From Verrucomicrobia bacterium UBA1211 (GTDB taxonomy: Bacteria; Verrucomicrobiota; Kiritimatiellia; RFP12; UBA1067), in contig DBXN01000004.1 in the NCBI GenBank assembly GCA_002309585.1, forward strand, positions 14,008 to 22,196: DNA of 8,189 bases, in the 5' to 3' direction. Below, one piece after another: positions 1-5,204 of this stretch (position 1 is its first letter; every line of letters starts with the position of its first letter). The notes beneath the pieces are model-generated. The model did not search any database, was not told the DNA's origin, and worked only from the letters and a program-made list of their open reading frames with translations. The translations under genes and the position numbers were made by a program.

Positions 1-2
1 TG

Positions 3-2021
3 CCGGTCGGCGAGACGGCCACCTCCGGCACCGCCTATTCCCTCTTCCGCGTTCCGGAGACCGACAGCACGTGGGTCGGGTATAAGGGACGGGGCGTACG
101 ACTGAAAACCACGGATGGTCGGCTGCTCCAGACGGTCTATCTCGACACGGATGTGCCCGTCAGCGCGATCACCCAAGACCGACAAGGGCGCATCTGGTTC
201 GGAACGCTGGGCGGCGGCCTTTTTGTCCAACAGGCCGAAGCGCCCGCGCTGATTCCCCAACGCGACTACAGCCTTCCGGCGGTCCATACCGTCTACGCGC
301 TGATGGATACGCCTGAATTCGGCCTGCTGGTCGGTACCCCTCAGGGACTGATGGGCGTGAACGCGCAGAATGAACTGGAAACGGCGACCGTCTTCGGCAC
401 ATGCGTCACGGAGCCGGTCCATACCTTCCTTCGGGATGCGGACGGGACGTTGTGGATTTGCGGGGAACGGATCGGCGTGCTGCGGATCGGTGTGAAGGGT
501 GACAAGATGCGGATCGGCCCCGAAGCGGGATTGACCGGTTATCCGCGCGCGATCTTCCGCGATTCAAAGGGTCATCTCTGGGTCGGAACCACCTCCGGAC
601 TGTTCGGTGTGAGTTCCGATGCCGTGATCCCGTTGGGATTGACCGACCATGTCTTTTCGGACGCGGTCCTACAGATGGCGGAGGATGCGACGGGACGGCT
701 TTGGCTGGGCACACAGAACGGTCTGCAATGCGTACCGATTGACGAACTGGAACTGTTGATGCGCGGCGATGCCGGACAGAAGGCGGCGGGATTGCGCATG
801 ATGCGGTGGGCACCGGAAGATGGACTTCCTGGCAATCGCTGTATGGGCGGATGTCTGGCATCGACCATCCTTGAGGACAGGATCTGGTTCACCTTCGACA
901 AAGGAGTCGCGGTGGTCATTCCGTCCCAAGCGGTCTTCTCGCGCGATCCGCCGACCGTTGTGCTGGAACAGATCGCGATGGAAGGGCAGCGGATGTGGGA
1001 AAATGCGGCAGAGCCCTTGCGCGAATGCACCTTTCCGCCGGATGCCCGTAACCTCGTTTTCACCTTCGCCGCCCTCTCGCCGGGGACGCCCGAGGAGATC
1101 TCATACCGGTATCAGATTGAGGGGTTGCGCCCGGAGTGGTCCGCCGTTCAGCGCGACCGGACCGTCGCCTTCGAGTGGCTTCCCCCTGGCCGTTACAACC
1201 TGAAGGTCATCGCCGGTGCAGGCGGAACTTGGAATCTGGACGGCATCTCCTGCCCGTTCACCATTCGGGCCCACTACTGGCAGACCCCGTGGTTCTATAT
1301 CGGGATGATCGGCGGATTGGCGATCCTGGCCTTTGTGATCGCGCGGGCGATCCTTTGGCACCGATACCGATTGCAAATGGAGGTCCTGAAACGGGAAGAG
1401 GCGCTTTCCGTCGAGCGGGCGCGTATTTCGCGTGACATCCATGATGACCTCGGAAACGGCCTGTCGGTAGTGGCGACATTGAGCGAACTGGCGCACAATG
1501 ACGTCGAGAAAGAGGCGGCGCACAAACGGCTGGATCAGATTTATGATGTTGCCAACGAACTGGCGCGAAACGTCGATGAGATCGTCTGGGCCGTCAATCC
1601 CGCCAATGACGGCTGGGAACCGTTCATCAGCTATTTCGAGCAATATACCGAGTACTTCCTCGGCAATTCGGGTTTGCGTTTTCATTTCACGCGACCGGAA
1701 GACTTGGTCTCCCGGACCATTGCCGCCAAGACCCGGCATCATCTGCTTCTGGCCGTCCGGGAGGCGATCGGGAATGTCCTGAAACATGCCGGCGCGAGCC
1801 AAGTCACGATCGCGATGCAAGTGGCGGAGGGCGACCAGTTGACAGTGACGGTCACGGACGATGGCATAGGGTTTGATCCGCAGAAGCGGGCGGGTGTCGG
1901 CCATGACGGACTGGGGAACATGGCCCGGCGGATGCGGGAGGCGGGCGGAAGCGTTGACATCCACTCCGAGCCGGGAAAGGGAACGCGGGTGGTCTTCCGC
2001 GTCCCGCTGGAACGCTTTTAA
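3..2021 (+). CDS. Propeller-type membrane sensor histidine kinase, 5' end cut by the window
   Basis: Transmembrane sensor kinase; the reading frame is open to the left edge, so the N-terminus is missing and the GTG at 153 is not its start. Seven blade-like Reg_prop repeats, most about 40 residues apart, begin near 42, 159, 300, 426, 552, 675 and 864, several with the typical D-x-x-G-x-(I/L)-W-(F/V/L)-G-T core. A Y_Y_Y domain follows (about 1060-1275, containing YRYQIEGL and W), then one membrane helix (about 1287-1360). The HisKA_3 (NarL-type) dimerisation region has motif RDIHDDLGN, with the phosphoacceptor His codon at 1440-1442. The HATPase has an N-box (REAIGNVLKHA, Asn at 1773), DDGIGF (1857-1874) and GLGNMARRM (from 1911). 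The protein ends after the ATPase, with no receiver or AraC domain, so it is a classical kinase rather than a Bacteroides hybrid sensor. It needs a separate, probably LuxR-type, regulator that is not visible here. It likely senses a periplasmic glycan-derived ligand, inferred from the downstream glycosidase. Confidence 0.93.
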   Translation, partial: PVGETATSGTAYSLFRVPETDSTWVGYKGRGVRLKTTDGRLLQTVYLDTDVPVSAITQDRQGRIWFGTLGGGLFVQQAEAPALIPQRDYSLPAVHTVYALMDTPEFGLLVGTPQGLMGVNAQNELETATVFGTCVTEPVHTFLRDADGTLWICGERIGVLRIGVKGDKMRIGPEAGLTGYPRAIFRDSKGHLWVGTTSGLFGVSSDAVIPLGLTDHVFSDAVLQMAEDATGRLWLGTQNGLQCVPIDELELLMRGDAGQKAAGLRMMRWAPEDGLPGNRCMGGCLASTILEDRIWFTFDKGVAVVIPSQAVFSRDPPTVVLEQIAMEGQRMWENAAEPLRECTFPPDARNLVFTFAALSPGTPEEISYRYQIEGLRPEWSAVQRDRTVAFEWLPPGRYNLKVIAGAGGTWNLDGISCPFTIRAHYWQTPWFYIGMIGGLAILAFVIARAILWHRYRLQMEVLKREEALSVERARISRDIHDDLGNGLSVVATLSELAHNDVEKEAAHKRLDQIYDVANELARNVDEIVWAVNPANDGWEPFISYFEQYTEYFLGNSGLRFHFTRPEDLVSRTIAAKTRHHLLLAVREAIGNVLKHAGASQVTIAMQVAEGDQLTVTVTDDGIGFDPQKRAGVGHDGLGNMARRMREAGGSVDIHSEPGKGTRVVFRVPLERF

Positions 2022-2047
2022 CGAAACCAAATGGAAGGAGAATCGGC

Positions 2048-3430
2048 ATGGATTACTCACGGCGTGAAATGTTGAGGAGGATGGGGATCGGATCGGCGGC
2101 GGGCTTGGGGCTTTGGGCAACAGGCGGACGGGCCGATACGACCGACGGCGATCCGGAATATGCGGGATTCGCGAAAAACCTCTTTAAAGTGGCACCCAGC
2201 ATGAGCGACGTACCATCCGCGGCGATCGTGGATGGGAAGGTCATCCAGCCCGCCCGGGAGATCCCGGTTTTCCATGAGGCGGATGTGGTGGTTGTCGGGG
2301 GAGGCGCGGCTGGATTCGCCGCCGCCGTCGCGGCGGCGCGTACCGGCGCCAAAACGGCGCTGGTCGAGCGGTATGGCAGTCTCGGCGGACTCTTCACCAA
2401 CGGCATGGTACTGGTCATCATCGGAACGGGCGTGAAGGAAGACGGCAAATTCAGGCTCGTCACGCGCGGTATCTGCGAGGAGTTCATGCTGCGTCTGGAG
2501 CAAATGGGGCCGCAGGCGATCACGCCCCATCCGGGCACGGACAAGGTCTGGCAACCGACTGCCGACGCCGAAGCCTCGAAGGTGCTGATGGACACCATGA
2601 TCCAGGAGGCGAAGGTCGATCTCTTTTTCCACGCCTGGGGAGTCGATGTCATCCAGGCGGGAAACGCCGTCAAGGGCATCGTCTTTGAAAGCAAGCAGGG
2701 CCGGCAGGCGATTCTCGCCAAACAGGTGGTCGATGCCACCGGCGACGGCGATGTCTACTTCCAGGCGGGCGAAAACTATCAGCAGATCTCCCACGCGATG
2801 GGCTTTGTCTTCCGGGTCGGGAACGCCGACCGGATCGACCGGCAAAAACTGCCGAAAGAGACGAAGGCCCCCTATCTGGGTAACCATGAGCCCATCCCCG
2901 GCGCACTTTGGAAAAACAACCTCGGTCCGCGCGGAAACGGATTGGACATCCGCGAACTCACCCGATTCGAGATGATGCACCGTAAATCGGCGTGGGAATA
3001 TGTCCAGCGTTCCCGCAAGACGCCGGGACACGAAAATATCTTCCTGATGAACACCTGTTCCCAGATCGGCGTCCGGGCGACACGGCTGCTTGACGGCGTC
3101 GCGTCCATCGATAAGAAGGAGGCGTTGCTGGGCCGTAAGCGCGAGGATGCCGTTGCGGTCTCCGGACACGACGGTCTGCGTCACCCGGAATTCGCGATCC
3201 CCTATGGCGCACTCTTGCCGAAGCGGGTCGACAACGTGCTGGCAGCGGGACGCTGTATCTCCTGCGCGCCGGACCTGATCGATCGGGTCCGGCTCATCCC
3301 CGTCTGTTTCGTCACGGGACAGGCCGCAGGTGTCGCGGCGGCCCTCGCCGCGCAAAAGAACTGCACCCCGCGCCAGCTTGATGTCCAGGAGATCCGGAGG
3401 GTGTTACGCGAGCAGAAGGCGTATCTGTAA
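2048..3430 (+). CDS. Tat-exported FAD-dependent oxidoreductase (FAD_oxidored type)
   Basis: 460 residues. The start is supported by an AAGGAG Shine-Dalgarno at 2035-2040, 7 bases before the ATG. The N-terminus has a twin-arginine signal: S4-R5-R6 with E-M-L following, then a Gly/Ala-rich hydrophobic stretch and a likely cleavage after A29. This suggests it folds with its cofactor in the cytoplasm and is exported. The Rossmann FAD-binding motif is VVVVGGGAAG (G84, G86, G89), ending in the ribose-binding acid of ALVE (E107) and a GG pair at 113-114. A second flavin-contact segment, VVDATGDGD, lies mid-protein. The C-terminal FAD motif is VLAAGRC (398-403) with GQAAGVAAA (424-432). This order is typical of the FAD_oxidored family, which is abundant in Planctomycetota and Verrucomicrobiota. 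The substrate is unknown; an oxidised sugar or sugar derivative is a guess from context. It starts 26 bases after the kinase stop, so the two are probably co-transcribed. Confidence 0.9.
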   Translation: MDYSRREMLRRMGIGSAAGLGLWATGGRADTTDGDPEYAGFAKNLFKVAPSMSDVPSAAIVDGKVIQPAREIPVFHEADVVVVGGGAAGFAAAVAAARTGAKTALVERYGSLGGLFTNGMVLVIIGTGVKEDGKFRLVTRGICEEFMLRLEQMGPQAITPHPGTDKVWQPTADAEASKVLMDTMIQEAKVDLFFHAWGVDVIQAGNAVKGIVFESKQGRQAILAKQVVDATGDGDVYFQAGENYQQISHAMGFVFRVGNADRIDRQKLPKETKAPYLGNHEPIPGALWKNNLGPRGNGLDIRELTRFEMMHRKSAWEYVQRSRKTPGHENIFLMNTCSQIGVRATRLLDGVASIDKKEALLGRKREDAVAVSGHDGLRHPEFAIPYGALLPKRVDNVLAAGRCISCAPDLIDRVRLIPVCFVTGQAAGVAAALAAQKNCTPRQLDVQEIRRVLREQKAYL

Positions 3431-3448
3431 AGTCTAACCTAGACTTTT
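3429..3448 (+). terminator. Weak hairpin with short T-run between two genes; possible attenuator
   Basis: An 8-bp perfect inverted repeat overlaps the TAA stop of the oxidoreductase gene: AAAGTCTA (3429-3436), loop ACC, TAGACTTT (3440-3447). The right arm runs into four T residues (3445-3448). The stem has only two G-C pairs, so it is a poor terminator by itself. It might lower read-through into the next gene or protect an RNA end. It could also be chance or a protein-binding dyad. Confidence 0.35.
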
Positions 3449-3467
3449 CAACTCTGGAGGAACAACG

Positions 3468-5024
3468 ATGAACCACGCAAAAGAGTTCCTTTCGGTTGTA
3501 TTCACCTGTCTGTCATGCGTCTGTGTTAGTGAGACCCGTTTCCATGAGACCTTCACGGAGTGGCCGGAGTGGGGAGACGCCATCTACTATGACTTCAAGC
3601 GGCAACCGCAAATGTGCGAGAAACCGACCCGCAACCTTCCGTATGATGAAGGCGTTTACCGCCGCTACGACTACGGCTGGTGGTCGTTCTTTGTCGGGAC
3701 GAATGCCAACCCGATCGTGAAAGAGAACCGCACGGCAGCGATGGAGATGCTGAAGACCCTGGACGTCGACTTCGCCTATCTCTCCGATGTGATGGGATGG
3801 CCGCGCGATCTCGCCCCGCAAAAAGGATATAGGAGCGCGGTCTTTCTCTTCGGTTCAGGGCTCCGCACCGATGACGCCCCGAACACCGCCAAAGGCGGTT
3901 GGCAGAGCGGCATCCACGTCAAGGGCACCGACTACCCGATCATTCTGGCCTCCTACTATCCCGTCTATTGCTTCGACCCCACCTGTCCGTATCCCGACCG
4001 ACAGGGGCAGATCAACGCCATGACACATGAAGGAATCCATGCGCTCTTCGCCTCGATGCCTGGATGCCGCAAAGCAGCCTGGTTCCATGAGGGTGCGAAC
4101 TGCTGGCTCCAGGCCGCCATGAACTATGCGCGCAAAAGCGGCAAAGATTACACGGCGGGCGATTTTGGATGGTTGAGTATGGGATCCATCCTCCTGCCCT
4201 TTCAGCCGATTGAGTGTTATTCGGGATGGCTGACTGACGGCACCTTTGGCGGCCCCGCCGCACAAGGGGTGATCGGCCAAAAGCCGGGCAATGTCCGCCG
4301 GCTCGTTGGCGGGTCCCAGTACAGCGAGGTCTTCCCGACTTTCCTCGGGGAGATCGTCAATGAGAAGGCCGTACCATGGGTCTGGATGAACTGTACCGGA
4401 TATGTGCTGGAGGGCATCGCCCAAAAGATCGGCCGGGCGGGAATCGAACGGATGATACAAGAGTACCGCGCCCGACTCGCGCTCTGCGATTTCAAACGCT
4501 ACGCGAACGCCGTTAACCACATGTACAATCAGCACCTGGGCCACACCCTCGAATCGGAGGAATGGAGTGTCAAATCCGACCCGTGGCGGATCACGCCCTA
4601 TGCCGCAACCGCGCGCGGCCAAGTCGGATGGCTCACGCCCGATCCGCTCACCCTGCCCGGCTGGACCGGTGCAAACATCATCCCGATCACCGTCAAAGGG
4701 GAGTTCGTCACCATCTCGCTCAAGCCGAACGGGCCGCTCTCGACCGAAACGAACCTCTCCCTCCAGCTCTGTTACCGTTCTGAAACGGGAACGCCTGTCT
4801 ACACCCGGCCGACTAAAGGATCCGCAAGCCAGACCATCCGGTTCGGTAACAGCAAACCCGCCCGGCAGATCATCTTCGCGGTTGTCTGCAACCTCGATTA
4901 CACCTATACCGGAAACGAGGACATTCGCAGGAACCGTTATGACTACAGGATCAAGATAGATGGCGACGCGACGCCCGCTGACATCTTCACCGACTGGTTC
5001 AACTGGTCCGGCAAACGTTTCTGA
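3468..5024 (+). CDS. Secreted putative gluzincin-type zinc metalloprotein (DUF6055-like)
   Basis: 518 residues. TGGAGG at 3455-3460 supports this ATG. The first 21 residues are a short hydrophobic signal-like segment with three Cys (14, 17, 19), likely cut near S21; no good lipobox is present. The most informative motif is HEGIH at residues 187-191 (codons 4026-4040), then 16 residues later E208 in WFHEGANCW. HExxH followed by a glutamate in a W-F-x-E-G context is the zinc-ligand arrangement of gluzincin peptidases (Peptidase_MA/M1-like). The C-terminal third (about 390-518) is beta-strand rich. It contains GWTGANIIPI and ends near YDYRIKI, resembling the C-terminal sandwich of DUF6055 proteins; that family name is from memory and tentative. 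The likely location is periplasmic or extracellular. Zinc binding and peptidase activity are inferred. It may trim glycoprotein or proteoglycan substrates alongside the downstream glycosidase, or be a non-proteolytic relative. Confidence 0.8.
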   Translation: MNHAKEFLSVVFTCLSCVCVSETRFHETFTEWPEWGDAIYYDFKRQPQMCEKPTRNLPYDEGVYRRYDYGWWSFFVGTNANPIVKENRTAAMEMLKTLDVDFAYLSDVMGWPRDLAPQKGYRSAVFLFGSGLRTDDAPNTAKGGWQSGIHVKGTDYPIILASYYPVYCFDPTCPYPDRQGQINAMTHEGIHALFASMPGCRKAAWFHEGANCWLQAAMNYARKSGKDYTAGDFGWLSMGSILLPFQPIECYSGWLTDGTFGGPAAQGVIGQKPGNVRRLVGGSQYSEVFPTFLGEIVNEKAVPWVWMNCTGYVLEGIAQKIGRAGIERMIQEYRARLALCDFKRYANAVNHMYNQHLGHTLESEEWSVKSDPWRITPYAATARGQVGWLTPDPLTLPGWTGANIIPITVKGEFVTISLKPNGPLSTETNLSLQLCYRSETGTPVYTRPTKGSASQTIRFGNSKPARQIIFAVVCNLDYTYTGNEDIRRNRYDYRIKIDGDATPADIFTDWFNWSGKRF

Positions 5025-5043
5025 CCCTCTTTCGGCAACGCGC

Positions 5044-5058
5044 TTAACCCTATGTTAA
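5044..5058. promoter_or_regulatory. Small dyad TTAAC-N5-GTTAA, possible operator
   Basis: Two 5-base half-sites, TTAAC (5044-5048) and GTTAA (5054-5058), are separated by CCTAT in an AT-richer patch 20 bases after a stop codon. The size suits a dimeric regulator site, but only one copy is seen and it could be chance. No convincing -35/-10 or -24/-12 promoter was found next to it. Confidence 0.15.
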
Positions 5059-5090
5059 CCTTCTACTGCAAGAACACTTCAAAACCTTTA

Positions 5091-5191
5091 GAGGCATTTC
5101 AAAAACCCGATGCAACAAGGGTACCCTCACCCTTGCGGCAAGGCCGAGGCGACCTTGTCACATCATCAGTGTCGGGTTTTGCAAATGCTTC
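5091..5191. repeat. Nested palindromic intergenic element (REP/MITE-like hairpin)
   Basis: The outer arms are 5094-5110 and 5172-5188: 17 bases each, 15 complementary, with cores AAAACCCGA and TCGGGTTTT and outer blocks GCATTT and AAATGC. With one G-T pair they extend to 5091 and 5191. Inside lies a second pair, ACAAGG (5115-5120) with CCTTGT (5153-5158). Between these, four CAAGG/CCTTG blocks allow alternative hairpins: CAAGGGT (5116-5122) with ACCCTTG (5129-5135), CCTTGC-G-GCAAGG (5131-5143), and the palindrome AGGGTACCCT (5118-5127). The right inner flank also has CAC-N7-GTG (5159-5171). Such layered symmetry in a gap suggests a dispersed palindromic repeat or a structured RNA. There is no ORF for a transposase, so if mobile it would need help in trans. 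It ends 13 bases before the glycosidase start. Confidence 0.7.
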
Positions 5192-5204
5192 CCGGAACAA
5201 TACC

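Noticed and set aside
153..155. GTG as the start of the sensor kinase
   Set aside because: The same frame is open back to position 3 and encodes another propeller blade (about 42-104), so the gene begins outside the window.
1101..2120. Long minus-strand open frame (339 codons) opposite the kinase
   Set aside because: It lies wholly over the kinase's Y_Y_Y, HisKA_3 and HATPase coding sequence and shows no recognisable domain; long antisense frames are expected in GC-rich DNA.
2057..3355. Long minus-strand open frame (432 codons) opposite the FAD oxidoreductase
   Set aside because: The plus strand has clear Tat and FAD motifs and a ribosome site here; the antisense product is Arg/Asp-rich with no motif or signal of its own.
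3507..3530. Lipoprotein signal at the Cys-rich N-terminus of the metalloprotein
   Set aside because: None of C14, C17 or C19 is preceded by a normal L-(A/S)-(G/A) lipobox; ordinary signal peptidase cleavage near S21 fits better.
3855..4622. Minus-strand open frame (255 codons) opposite the metalloprotein gene
   Set aside because: It overlaps the HExxH region of a better-supported plus-strand gene and has no recognisable family features.
5116..5157. CRISPR-like array from the repeated CAAGG/CCTTG blocks
   Set aside because: The blocks are 5-7 bases, alternate in orientation and have uneven spacing with no constant-length spacers; they form palindromes, not a repeat-spacer array.
5155..5183. 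Sigma-70 promoter with TTGTCA as the -35 box
   Set aside because: The position about 17 bases downstream reads TTTGCA, a poor -10 box, and the segment is better explained as part of the inverted repeat.
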